From positions 3,529-64,062 of the forward strand of contig JAOXYB010080275.1 of the NCBI GenBank assembly GCA_028565635.1: 60,534 nt of DNA, written 5' to 3'. The DNA comes from Phoronis ovalis (Eukaryota; Phoronida; Phoronidae). Position 1 is the first letter of the stretch. Each line of letters starts with the position of its first letter. Below the pieces are notes generated by a model. That model saw only the letters and a program-made list of their open reading frames with translations, did not search any database and had not been told where the DNA came from. The translations under genes and the position numbers were made by a program. This document shows, in pieces, positions 11,701 through 23,794 of the stretch.

Positions 11701-14700
11701 ATTGAGTCACACAATGAACGCCTTTGTTCCAATTCGATATTTATGGACAACTTAAATACCCGAATGTATGTGTTCAAAGGCTACAAGACTACCACTCTTT
11801 TTACCACATGTACCTAGTGGTACATGTACCATTTCGAATGCTTTTTGCCGACAATGAGAATTACAGCATTAAACAAGAATTTTACTAAAAACGGCACTTT
11901 GATAACAATTGTTTGAGCATCATTAGCGTGATGTCTCTGGACCTTGCTAATTAAAGAGTAGAAGTAGAAGCGTTTTTCTCAATGAAACGTTAAAATACGA
12001 TTTACAGGGTGAAACTTGACCGTGGGATATCCTTTTACAGAACCCCATCCACTCTAGATATAGCATTTTAAAAAACGCAAATGTCAGCGCCACCTGGAGC
12101 AAAAACCTATGGAGAATAATTTTTAATCAGCTCGGCAGCGTTAAAGTTTTGGCTCTTCACACCTTCTATCTATAATGCTTCTGTCTATATCTATAATTAT
12201 ATCCAATGACCACTTTGGCGCACACAGATAAAGGTCATGTAAAGAGGTTTTCAATTTTTGAGCTAATATAATCAGCCTGTGATATCAAGAATTCAGTCAA
12301 AATTTGGATTTTTTTCTTCAAGATTTAAAGCTAAGCTAGGTCCTCGTCACTGTTTAAATAAAAATTAGTGAAAAATCATCATTACATTTTTTTCACACAA
12401 AATAAATGTTTTCTGAAACTTTAACATTTAAGCTGTGTCATATTGGTATTGTCAAACTATTGTATGAAATGTATGAAGTTTAATGACACCCTATAAAAAT
12501 CATAAGGTACATCAAGCGGCAAAACCCAGTAGATCAAAACCCGTGCTAATTATATTTTTAGCAAGAAACGACACTCCCATAATTTGTTATAGACCATTTT
12601 TAAATTGCACCAGGGATTTTGTTATACAATTAATTTAGTTTTCTTAGCAAATGCAAAAAGCCCTTTTTAAACATTAATTAATAATTCAAAGATTATTCAC
12701 GGTATTTACCATTTGGTCATAAAAAATAATGAGAGTATCCGCTGGATTTTCCAATAGGATGTTACGAAGGTCTACATGTAGCTCAGTCTTAATTGGTATT
12801 AGCGAACTTCCAGAATAACAATAAACAGGCATGACATTTGCAGCCACTAACTCTCGTGTTTCTTTATCTGCGATTCGTGATGAGTATTGCTTATAAAGCA
12901 ATATGAAGATGAAAAACACACAATGAAAAAAAAACCCGCAATGTTTGAGTGTCGTCCATGTTGAAAATAGATAAGATTATTTAGATTATTTTAGGAATTT
13001 TCGAGCTTATGATTTCCGAAAGTACCACCAGGTGGTCCGAATGTTCTTGTTGATATCATGGCCGTCAGATGGGGGGGGGGGGGGGGTGCGTTGGGTGCGA
13101 ACGCACCCCCCTTTTGCAATGGGGGTAACCCGTGTAATGTTAACGCACCCCCCCTTTGAAATGGGAGGACCATTAACGTAATGTTAACTCACCCCCCTTT
13201 TGAAATAGTAAACGCACCCCCCTTTGAAATAATAACGCGCTCCGTTTTTTGTTTTTTTTTGCTTGTCAATTTAATTTGGGAGCACGGAGATTTTTTTTTT
13301 TTTTGCTTGTTTATTTCAAATCGGTAATACTCAAAACAACAAAAACACATCCCCTTTTTGAAAAAGTGTCTGACGGCCCTGGATATGACGTCATACCAAC
13401 AAGAACATACGGCGAAAGGACATGAGTCATAATAAGGATGGGATGAGCCATTGTTGACGTGGAGGTCAATGGTATAGGTATTTTGAGCTCCAAAAGTTCA
13501 ATGTTATAGCTAGCCCACTCTAATAATTAGATATACAATCTGATAAGTTTTAAAAATTTAACCTATGAGTTCAAAATACATTTTGATATCTACGTCAACA
13601 ATGACCCATCACAGGGATGTCCCTTATTATGCCCTATGTCCTTTTGCCGAATTTTCTTGTGGGCATGACGAGCGTTAGAATTAATTTGCATTGGCCTACT
13701 CGGGACCACCTGGCGGTAATTTCGGAAATCACAATCTAATTTTTGTCCAAGAGAAAATAATCTTATATATTTTCAACACAGACAACACTCAAATATTGCG
13801 TTCTTTCATTTTCATGAGTTTTTAATAGCCATAATCACGAATCACAGATAATGATATAGGAGAATAAAGAAAAACGTGTAAATTTCCTAATGGAACTAGA
13901 TAATTATTGCATAAAATGTCACTGAGCGTCCAGCAAAGGAGTTTTCTTATGTCTGATTGCCCTAATGGTATATTGAGAAACTTTAAATTTGAATTTGTTA
14001 ATTTATGGTATCCATTCTATTTTGTTATACAAAATGTTTTTGAAAAGTAATTATGGTGTTCAACAGTTTTAACACAATTCTCAAGAATCTAAGAAAGAAA
14101 CCATGCTTGAAAATCGTGTTATTACTAATTTCTAGCGAAACCCTAAAACACGTATGTTATAACATGATTATAATCGCTATACAAATGCGAGTGGAAGGGA
14201 CTCGTAGGTATATTTTTTAGTTTAATTCTAATCACAGAATACAATTCCACGACTGACCTTTTCAGTTGAAATTCCATCATCAGCGATTTTGTTAGTTTCT
14301 TGAAGTGTACTGTCCACCATATCATCAATTTTTGATTTGCATGACTTTTTGTAACATGTCGAACTTCCTAGAAATTTTAAATCACAGTGTCATTGTTGTA
14401 ATATTTTACCGTGCGCTTTGATAAAATGCATAGAGTATAACTTCAGGGTAGTGTTTCAGAATTGACACTTCAGCATAATTAGTTTCCACAGACCCGTAAG
14501 CACACTGAACACCACCTGGTGGAAAATTCTATAATCACAAGAAGGATGTCACAATTTTCGCATAATAACCTGATTAATCCCACCAAATTTCAATACACAA
14601 TGGCATTTATAATTTCAAATTTCACATATTTCCAAGCAACAATAAATACTATGGCATACCCGGAAAGAGAAGAGAACAAAAAGGACAAATTTCTAGAGAT

Positions 14701-14957
14701 ACCCGATTTCCAAACAAAATATAGTATAAATTCGGAAAAGTTAAGTTCACATTCTATATATAGTAAGAAACGCGTATCATTAGATTGTAAAAAAAAACAC
14801 TTCACAGTATATAATTTGTTTTGTTTTCGTGTGCATTTTGTCTTAAGAATAATCGCTATCTATAGTTTCTGAAATTAAGTTTTAATGGCTTACCGTTTTC
14901 GCCAGAATCTGTCTCCTGAGACTCATAATCATTTGAAGCGCCTGTCAGAATCGTCAT
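2754..14957 (-). CDS. PKS1: highly reducing type I polyketide synthase, KS-MAT-DH-MT-ER-KR-ACP
   Basis: Six coding exons on the minus strand: 14894-14957, 14258-14367, 11136-11253, 3626-10464, 3270-3351 and 2754-3016. They join in frame to 2491 aa. The start ATG (14955-14957) is chosen by exact agreement with PKS2 in exon lengths and phases and by the shared start MTILTG. KS: Cys260 in DTACASS, His395 in EAHGTG, His433 in KSNFGH. MAT: Ser725 in GHSLGE, His824 in CAFHTPHM (an AFH motif, as in malonyl-type ATs). DH: His1012 in HVVNGSQVFP, Asp1161 in DGCFQ. MT: motif I at about 1432-1441 reads EVGGRMGG, with Arg where a glycine is usual. ER: NADPH motif at about 1948-1958. KR: TGGLGGIG at 2152, Tyr2297 in YSAAN. 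ACP: phosphopantetheine Ser2446 in GVDSL. No release domain follows. The KS opening (IGIGCRMPG) resembles bacterial/protist-type PKS more than animal FASN. The predicted role is iterative assembly of a reduced polyketide in the cytosol; the product is unknown. Confidence 0.93.
12710..12959 (-). pseudogene. Exon-like segment with secretory-type leader inside PKS1 intron 2, frameshifted
   Basis: On the minus strand an ATG at 12957-12959 opens MDDTQTLR, then a nine-T run (nine A on +, 12926-12934). After the run, a different frame gives a hydrophobic leader and about 60 further residues up to a donor-like ATG|GTAAAT at 12710/12709. One base more or less in the run decides whether the leader stays open, so as given the exon is broken. 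The donor is in phase 0, which would be compatible with PKS1 exon 3 at 11253. It may be an alternative PKS1 first exon, a stray gene fragment, or a homopolymer error. I cannot identify the family; a faint likeness to the N-terminus of V-ATPase accessory subunit S1 is too weak to use. A decayed inverted copy lies at about 13765-13850. Confidence 0.3.
12850..13850. repeat. Nested inverted duplication in PKS1 intron 2
   Basis: Several pairs of segments are inverted copies of each other about a centre near 13530. Segment 12850-12975 pairs with about 13750-13850 (the exon-like leader region). Segment 13001-13036 pairs with 13700-13740, both containing TTTCCGAAA and a CACCTGG core. Segment 13383-13500 pairs with 13562-13690, both containing GACGT and GACATxxGxCATAATAAG. 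A further inner pair at 13038-13067 and 13366-13409, with TCTGACGGCC ends, flanks a G/C-tract insertion. The structure looks like a foldback or MITE-type element with a second element inserted in its left arm. It explains why PKS1 intron 2 is about 3.0 kb while the same intron in PKS2 is 96 bp. Confidence 0.7.
13068..13330. repeat. G-tract and degenerate C-rich repeats inside the intron element
   Basis: A run of about 19 G at 13069-13087 is followed by at least four imperfect units of the form AACGCACCCCCCTTTTGAAAT, spaced irregularly to about 13230, and then T-rich tracts. GGTGCG and CGCACC on either side of the G/C runs could pair. The segment lies between the inverted TCTGACGGCC ends, so it is probably the body of an inserted non-coding element. 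Run lengths here are likely to be unreliable. Confidence 0.75.
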
Positions 14958-15960
14958 GTTAATGGTACTCGTTCTATGGCTGAAAGCATGACAGAAAAGT
15001 TTTGTAAAAAATAATATTTTTTTTATTCTGTACTAGTCTAGACAACGTTTAAATTGTTTTGCATTTACACATACTATCTTCACGACTTACAGTAACGAAT
15101 TTTTGTTCGCACTCACAAAAATAAAAAAACGCTAGAAAAAATCGAAACGCGAGTAATGAAATACATTACTGGATAAAAGAAAACGTGAAGTGAATAATGC
15201 ATGTAATCAAAATGACCACCAAAATGTCCCGAAATGAAACAGTCAAAATGCTATACACTAAAGCTGTCTAATTTAAAACACGGTAAGTTAATTTCTAATT
15301 TGCTTAAATTCAAGTTTATGTTATTTCACTTTTTCTTTGTTTTGCATCAAAGATGAAGCTAATGCAAATTTTTCCTAGATTAATATAATTTGAATGCTTT
15401 AAGGGAAATAGAAATAATGTTTAATTTAGAAAGACGTCGTTCAAAATACGTTATTAACCAGTTAATTAAAAAAATATTTCTGACATGAATGCACTAAATT
15501 GCAGTGTATAAGCTATATAAATTTAAATTTGGCAATAAAACAAAATACACCTACCTTGCATCAGATTCCCCTGAACTGCTTTTATCAAAAATTCTAACTG
15601 GGTTAATTGCTTATATATTCAAATCTAAGTTGTTCAAACTTTAATGTGCAGTGGAACTATTGGGCGCATTGGGTCTTTTATAGCTTGAGAGAAATGGTGC
15701 AAGGGGCGGAGCAAGCAGGAAAGGAGGAGCTAAGTAAGTTAGTACGATATTAGATATCTGTTTACGATCCTTTAACAAGGGTAAATACATTTCATAATTA
15801 TTTCCTTGTATTTCGTTAACGCGAGATAACATATTTCTGGTGACGTATTTGATTATACAAATATTGATTTGAAAATTGTAAGGAGCGGACTTGACTAATC
15901 TAAATAAGTTTGCTCTTGATTGTACATACCCATACTACAGTAATTTTACCAAGATCAGAT

Positions 15961-16082
15961 CAGGCCCAATTTTTACAAAGCTTTGTACGAAGATTTTTCA
16001 AATATGATCCGTTCCACAAAGCATTCGTAAAATCTTAGTACAAAACACGTGTGAAAAAAACCTTTATGGAATTGGACCCTGG
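15961..16082. mobile_element. Small MITE-like palindromic element
   Basis: The left end CAGGCCCAATTTTTACAAAG and the reverse complement of the right end (CCAGGGTCCAATTCCATAAAG) share AGG, CCAATT and AAAG in the same spacing. Inner segments also pair: TACGAAGATTTT on the left and AAAATCTTAGTAC on the right. The element is about 122 bp with no coding capacity. No target-site duplication was established. A loosely similar TACGAAG-rich stretch occurs at about 49155-49305. Confidence 0.5.
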
Positions 16083-18351
16083 ACATATACTATAATTTTG
16101 TGATTTTTCTGTTGCATTAATTTAATAAATGTTTTGTTGGTAACTCTTTGGTAACCAAGCTTGGACTTTAAGAACATTTTATCAGGTTTTTTCGTTACTA
16201 ATAACAGGAAAGATCCGGCGAATCGGGTATTGCTTGCATATAGAGAGCACTGTTCACTATTGCGTCTTTTGATATTAGAATATTTAAAGCGCTAAGATTT
16301 TCGAACTAATAGCATTATAATAAAATGCAAGGATGCCAGCATGCAAGTCCCTATCCAAGAAGGGTAAACCAAGTATATCCCACGCTCTCCTATCACCCCT
16401 GAAAATCATTTATTATTTTTGTTAAACATTTTAATTCAGCGTGAGTAATATAATACCTAACATGATTCAAAATTTCATAATTTTTGAATGTGCTGTTTTT
16501 AAGAAAGTTCTTGTTTCGCCGACTACCGTTACAATTCTCTAGCGCCAACAATAAGCATACGGAATCGTTCAACATTGACGAGTACTTATTGGCTCAAACT
16601 GCTCATCTGAATATGACCTTTAATTCTATCTTTATGTATGGACTAAAAATTGCAATAATTATATTTATGATGTGCATTAATTTCGAAGTGGAACCCGTAC
16701 ACATTCATCGTGTATGCTGCGGATAATTGTTTTTCACTTACGGCGGCTATGGAGGATTTGTAACGTGGATTTTCTAAAAACGGCACGTTAAAAATATCAA
16801 TGGAGTATTGGATATACTGTTAGGTAATAATATTACTCAAGTTGATAAATTATGTTCCACAACAACCTTATTAACAGGATATACTTTAGCGATTACCGGT
16901 GAAATCCCATTGGAGGATCTTATAGTATTGACCTCACATTCCGCTGCACCGATAAACACTTGTTACAAAGTCTACAGGTAGTAAATATAAATACCATACA
17001 GTCCAAACACTGTTGAGTTCCCACGTTCAAGGTAAATGTTGACAGATACGATAGAGAGAGATAAATATCAGAATTCCGCGAAATTGACCAGGAAATCGTA
17101 ATCAATTTTCTATTGGATAAAAGACTAAAGATTCACTATCACTATGCATATTTTTAATATTTGCGATATGCTAACCAAATATTTAATTGCACCTTTAAAT
17201 TATAATGAATCTAACCATTCAAACAAATATGAAGTCCACGAAATAAACAAAAACAGTTTTTTCCCAAATGAAACTGTAGACACTCTACCATTCGCAGTAT
17301 TACTGCTAACGCTGGAATACCGTTACGTTTATCGTGTGTATTAGGTCAATTATACATAGAGCAATTAAGTTAATATATTTTACGAGTAGTAAAGGGGTGA
17401 TATTTTAATTTTATAGCTCAACAATACACTGTAGCTAGACGATATTGCAATGGTATGTTTTTATAAATTTATAGTTACATCAGGTAACAAAATATCGAGC
17501 AATACTGTCATCAAATAAGTTGCAGAAATCACCGTAACCGCATCGTACCCGGGCTTCGTGCATGAGTGGGCTGACATTTAAGTTATTGGATTGCAAGTCG
17601 GACAATGGAAAAACACGTTAAAACACTCAATAATGAAGATTTTGACATTTATTACAAAAACATACAGGTGTGGAAGGAAATCCTACGCTGTCCATCTAAA
17701 CAGAATACATCAAAGTATTTATAACACAACATTTCTTTGATAAACATGTTGACATAATCTGAATTGTGACATACAAACAAGAAAGTGTTTTTGCTTTACT
17801 CTGTTATATTTTAAATTACAATACACCTTTGTCATCAGTACTTTTATTCGTATAGTAACCGATAAAACTGTGCAAAAAGGTCATTTCAAGTTCAAGTTCA
17901 TTACTGAAAGTAAGAATACAGAACTATAAAAAATTGTCCAGTAATAAATTAGATGAAAAACGATGTTCAAAGAGTCAAACCATGTGTCGTTTAGATACAT
18001 CACACATTCTCTAAATAATTTCAATCTTATTTAAGAGTTAATGAGCGTACTGAACAAAGATTTCCGAGATCCATGGTCGTTTTGAATGTCAGTTAAAAGC
18101 CTAAGCTTGGCCTGTGTCTTTTACAGCGTTCCTCTTACATAAAAGACTTCAAAAGTCATAATTGGCACCTGAATAGTCTATTTTTGACAAGGGTTGATAA
18201 AAGGATCTCAATTCACAAAGTGGGTTCTTATACACATCGATAATCAAAAACGTATTCAAAAATGCGTATACGCTTAAACACACACGACGGTATCAAATAT
18301 ACAGAGCCAGGCTAGATTTGCGTATTGAAGCAATATTATAAGAGCGATATA

Positions 18352-18808
18352 AAATTTATTATATAAATATCAGGCATACAACCAGGCGAGGCATATCAGC
18401 CAGGCAGTGAACACACTGCTAGACTCACTCGTAATTATATACAAATTTATTATATAAATATCAGGAATACAATCAGGCGAGGCATATCAGCCAGGCAGTA
18501 AACACACTGCTAGACTCACTCGTAATTATATACAAATTTATTATATAAATATCAGGCATACAACCAGGCGAGGCATATCAGCCAGGCAGTAAACACACTG
18601 CTAGACTCACTCGTAATTATATACAAATTTATTATATAAATATCAGGCATACAACCAGGCGAGGCATATCAGCCAGGCAGTGAACACATTGCTAGACTCA
18701 CTCGTAATTATATACAAATTTATTATATAAATATCAGGAATACAATCAGGCGAGGCATATCAGCCAGGCAGTGGGCACACTGCTAGACTCACTCGTAATT
18801 ATATACAA
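18352..18808. repeat. Minisatellite, 5 copies of a 91-bp unit
   Basis: The anchor TTTATTATATAAATATCAGG occurs at 18355, 18446, 18537, 18628 and 18719, giving an exact 91-bp spacing. Units differ by a few substitutions (GGCATACAACC or GGAATACAATC; GTGAACACACTG, GTAAACACACTG or GTGGGCACACTG). The two variants alternate in part, which suggests expansion by unequal exchange of multi-unit blocks. There is no open frame across the units and no unique spacer between them. Confidence 0.95.
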
Positions 18809-21800
18809 GTAATTTGTCGTTTTACACGCAATTATATCCTTGAGATATTTATATGACATTCAAATAACAATTTATGTTATATATATAAAGATTTATAAAA
18901 CAAAAAATTCATTTCAAGCATCTAATATTATTAATTCAAAGCTAGCATTTACTAAATCAAAACAGTATCAAACCAAATAAGAAAGCTAAGTGTTGTCGGT
19001 TGCGTACAGAATATTCTCCACCTCGGAACTCTTTAACAGTATATAGTAACAGCTCATAGTGTCTTTTTATTTTAACTTAAAAGTTTTGGGAAAAACGACT
19101 GGAATAATTTTCGAGAAACCAGCCATTTAAACATGAGTTTAAGTATTCTTATGACAAGTAATTAAACTGACACGTAATAATGTAATTGGCGACTAATTAA
19201 ATTGAGCTGGATATAGATGCTTAAACCTGCGTCCAGATATTATCCATACAGATTACCTGATATTCATGATCAATTCATTTTTTATATATTTTAAAATAAT
19301 AATATACCATCTGTGTTACATAATCTGAAGTCTAAGAAAATAATGTAAATTTTTTTTAAAAGTTGGAATTATGCTTTCAAGCTTTCTGGGTCCGCTTTTC
19401 TTTGCACTCCACTGATGGTCAAAACAAATTATACTATTCCATTGTAGAATTATTTTAAAACCGTCTTAATATTTTAATTATAAAAATATAGAAAACAAAG
19501 GATATCTTATTATTATTTTTATACTATAAAGCTTAACTGTATTTATAAGCTTTTATTTTATTATATTTAAAACTTGTTTAAACCAGAAAATCAAAATACT
19601 TGCTGGAATGAAATCATTATAAATATAGGACAAAAGCCGTGAAATAAACAACTATTTTTAATTTGCTTGTTTGTTATCGCAGAAGAGCTTGGGGTCATCT
19701 TATCGAACCAGTGGTCATTCGATGTCACCGGAAGCAGGAATCACTTGTTTACTTGCACTTTTATTCCAAACCTGTACACCGGTCAAACATGTCAAAATAT
19801 TGTCACGTATATTCATATTACAAGAGTGAATAGGTATTGCGGCTGCACCCGATTGTGTTCCGGTAGGTCAAATATCCGTAGCACGGTCTGGTAGGAATCT
19901 AAAGAACGTCCATAAACAGAAATTGTAGTACGTAATTAATAAAAAATCTGTTACTTATTCTATCCCTTCGAATCACAAAAAATACGTTTTGAATACCTAT
20001 GTTCGAACAATTAATTTGTTTCCTTTAAGTGCAGGTGCTAGGTGCGCTTCGCCTATTTTACAGCACGTATTTGTCTCAAGTCACAGAAAGTAGACGGTGC
20101 ATATATTTTGAAATTGAATGACTGAAATTGCTGTGTTCAATGCAATAGACTATTTGCATGCACTTGGCGGAGCCACCAGTCTCAGACCCAAAAGATCCCA
20201 GCATGTCGAATTTTCTGAATGAACAATGACGTATTCTGCGTGCGCTCACGTGATTCATTCATAAAACGCACCATCCTTCGGATGTTGAGCCAAAATCAAA
20301 ACAAATCTGATTTTCTTTGATCTAAGAAAAATTCTCCTTTTTATGAGCATATCAATACATAAACAACTATTCGTTACTGAATATTTTTTTATTTTGTTAA
20401 ATTTCAGCGGTTAAATCTTTCCTAAAGTCAGATTTAAAAAAAACACAAGTTTTGTATATAACTAAAGGATCACGGTATTGAAAGGGTCTGACTGTACTGT
20501 GACTGTAGCGCCCTCAAGTGCATGCAAACAGTCTATTTTAATACTTCGTACTTTTTGGCGAAAAACAGGTTTGATTGATTCATTATTAGGAAATACGAAA
20601 GCGACAGTGTTCGAAAAAAGGGAAAAATAATATGTTCAGCAGTTAAAGCTCGGACTGTTACAGTGTTTAATCTATAATGGAATGAAACAAGTGCTTTTAT
20701 AATTTCTTTAAAAGAAATAAATAACATCTTTTAAAATTGAGTTGAGATTGGTTTAATTACATAATTTACATCGCGTTTTTGGCAAGCAAAAAAAATCGTA
20801 CGATTGACTAATTGAAGGAGATAAAAAGCGAGTCATCGAACAATAAAACGGAAAAAATAATATTTCCACCAGATAAACCTTACTCAAACTGTATTTGTTT
20901 GATCTACAATGTACTAGAATGACTCGAACGGTATAGTATAGCACTTACCTGTTTCGTGACGCACCTGTGAACAATAAAGATATAATTATGTAGACCTAAA
21001 TAAAACAAGATAAATAAATCCTAATTACACGTTTTGATTTTTTTTTCACTGTATAACACGGTATACAACGAATAGCTTATAAAAGTTTATCACTTTTATC
21101 GTTTAAAAAAATAGAACTAGTGCAAAATTAGTCAATGTCTTATATCAGAACTGAGTTATGCAATCATCATGTGACTATACACTAAATGTAGGTGGTTACT
21201 TGACGAGTTGGTGCCCCAAATCTGGGGATATTAATCAATTTACCGCGTACAACATTCATAACAAGTTATTGCATCTCACGGGAGAACTAAAACACGTGAA
21301 TCGAATCAACGAATACAAATATAGATGGTAACACCTATAGATATGGCGAGCGTACTAATTAGCTTTTTTAATTTCTCTTTTTCTTTTCATTTGGCCCCTG
21401 GGCAGCCATGGGGACATCTCTCTTTGGAAGAGGATATAATTTCGCACAAAATGATAAAACTCACAATTTAAAAATCTCATTTTTTGTCAAAAATTGGTGG
21501 GATTATATCCCAGCTTAGAATTAAGGTCACCCAGTTTTCTGTGTATTTCTCACTAATTCCACCAGGTGGTATGTTGTTAGCGTTCACACAAAAGTTAATT
21601 GGTTAATACTGCACGAAAAATCGAGAGTAGGCATGAGACACGAGTATCTTTATTTTTGACTGAACTAAATTTTCGGCGAAGAGTTAGTCTATTTACTAGA
21701 AGACAATACGTTACTACTGCGGTGGAACGGAACACCAATTGCATCTTTATGCCTGCTGCGAAACCAAAGTCTTATTTTATTATAATCTTAATATAGTATA

Positions 21801-21883
21801 TAAGACTTTGAATTTTCCAGCGAAAAGTTTTAGTATCATGCAGCTGCTTGCTGCTCGTTTGCTTGATTGAGAGCAAGTAATAT

Positions 21884-21935
21884 TTTTAGTATTTAGTATT
21901 TTAGTAGTTTAGTAGTTTAGTATTTTAGTATTTCG
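21884..21935. repeat. TTTAGTA-type simple repeat
   Basis: Runs of TTTAGTA and TTAGTAG words follow one another for about 50 bp with irregular phase. No coding or structural role is visible. Confidence 0.6.
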
Positions 21936-23551
21936 GACCTAGTTTGTCACTTGCTAGTCTTTTACAATTTTCTTACTGAACTGTATACTGAAATGTGAAC
22001 TTTATAAATAAATAAATAGTCTTTTGACACCTGTTTCCTTTTTGAATTCTTTAATCAACACAAACAAATATAAAGAAGCACAGACATTGACATTCAGCTG
22101 AAAGGAAAAATAAAAAAAATAAAAAAAATAAATTTCAATTACTGTTTTTAGTTTAAATTTTGAATATAAAATAAAAAATGCTTTCCAATAAAGAAATATT
22201 GAAGTTACTTTATGAGAAGAAATATGATACTGATCGTCAGGATATTTACTATTTGCAAATTTAACATTAGCAAAATTAGATTAATAATTGCAATTTTTTT
22301 ATTAACTGGAAATTACTTGTTATTTTTGACCAAACACATACGGAGACATTTGTTATAGTAAGCAAATAAAATATTGTGTACAAGGCATGATCAATTTGTC
22401 ATTGTGTTAGCAAATAACTGTAGTTTGCAAGACCAACATGCTTTCGTCAGTTGTGTCTGATATATAAATCGGAGATACCTGGTTATAATTCTTACTCTGT
22501 ACGGAAGATTCTTTGTGGTAGCTTGCTATACATCAAGTCTTAAGATCGCGTGTACGATCCTCAGCGGTGTCCCTATTTAGATTTTAGTAAGCCACATAAT
22601 ATTAATATTAGTGTCTGGGTTAAACGCTAGGATTGGAATTATTGTCAATTTCAAATGCTGGGAACCGCCACTGAGAAGGCGTTTGGCGTTTAACGTACAA
22701 ATACGCGGCGGGCACGGAACGCCCGACGTCGACAGTACAACTATATCTATTCCACAACGTAAGTAATCTACCGGTCACGGTTACAGCCCGATATATAGAG
22801 GTGCGGGTTTAGACGAAGTAGTGGTGGGAAAAGCCACTCCATTCTTCTGGTTGTATAGATGATTCGTGACCCCTACGAATATATGGAAAAGACTGTTTAC
22901 TTGACTTGTAGTAACGTTTGCGGTGTTAAGATTAATTACATTTTGTTTAGTTGTATAAAATATTTTTTTGTCCTGCACAAACAGTTTTTTTATTAAACAT
23001 TTATTGTCGAAAATGAATTACTTAATTGTAATTAATATTGTATTCAGAATATAAAGTGTTATTTTGTGAAAAGTTCGCGTTGAACTCGTTGAAAAGCAAA
23101 ACAATAATAATTAAAAATTCTATTTCTAATGAAACTCCACTCAGTTAAAAATACAAAAAAATAAATTTGATATGTGCCTGGCAGGTTTCATTTGCACAAA
23201 AATTATGTAACAATGATTCTACATGGATTTATGCAACTTGAGTTAAAATATTGATATTACGTATATAACAGTACTCAAACAAACTAAATAGTAAATTATC
23301 TCCACCTTACAAATATAAAAGGACGGTAATTATCTGACTACAAGAGAGTCGAAAGCTCTGATGAAAGTTGTTATGCTTAGAACACGTAATATAATAAAAT
23401 TATATAAAGCTGGACAATATACAATGCATATACACATTTATATCTGTTGGAAAAAGAAATAAAGTCCCGAAAAGTCTCAGTACTCATGCTCGTTAATATA
23501 CAGTCATAAACATTTTTATCATATAAAATTCGACCTTACACCTATATTTAA

Positions 23552-23557
23552 TTTATT
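23552..23557 (-). terminator. Candidate polyadenylation signal of the FMO gene
   Basis: AATAAA on the minus strand (TTTATT on +), about 240 bp beyond the FMO stop codon. This is a common hexamer in AT-rich DNA, so position is the only support. Confidence 0.3.
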
Positions 23558-23794
23558 TCATCTTACACATCGCTCGATTTTGAAAAATCTTGAACGAGTT
23601 CTCTTTGAAAACACAAGTTATGGATTGCATGGATTACTAATTCTAGCGTAGCGTCGTGCACAAATGCAAGTAAATATTTATATCCCGTTTTCTACATGCT
23701 GCTTACATGTAACAGATCATCAGTCAGTGATCAGTACTATAAAAACATATCTTTGCTATCTTCATAATTAAAGTCTTGCTTTTAGAACAAACTT

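Larger units (their letters stand above)
14958..23794. other. Long AT-rich intergenic region, no gene seen
   Basis: About 8.8 kb between the 5' end of PKS1 and the 3' end of the FMO gene. It should contain the PKS1 promoter and 5' UTR near 14958-15700, but no promoter motif is clear enough to call. It holds the MITE-like palindrome at 15961-16082, the 91-bp minisatellite at 18352-18808 and TTTAG-type simple repeats near 21884-21935. All open frames are short, without motifs, and not flanked by convincing splice sites. Confidence 0.65.

Noticed and set aside
2754-14957. PKS1 and PKS2 as ordinary fatty acid synthases or FAS-like animal synthases
   Set aside because: The KS opening (GCRMPG, PREAAMMDPQQR), the kept MT domain and the missing thioesterase fit bacterial/protist-like animal pks better than FASN. 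The exact subfamily needs a tree.
18352-18808. CRISPR-like array
   Set aside because: Units are directly tandem with no unique spacers, and the DNA is eukaryotic.
15000-23700. Retrotransposon or transposase genes in the long intergenic region
   Set aside because: No frame there shows reverse transcriptase, integrase or transposase motifs; only short non-coding elements were seen.
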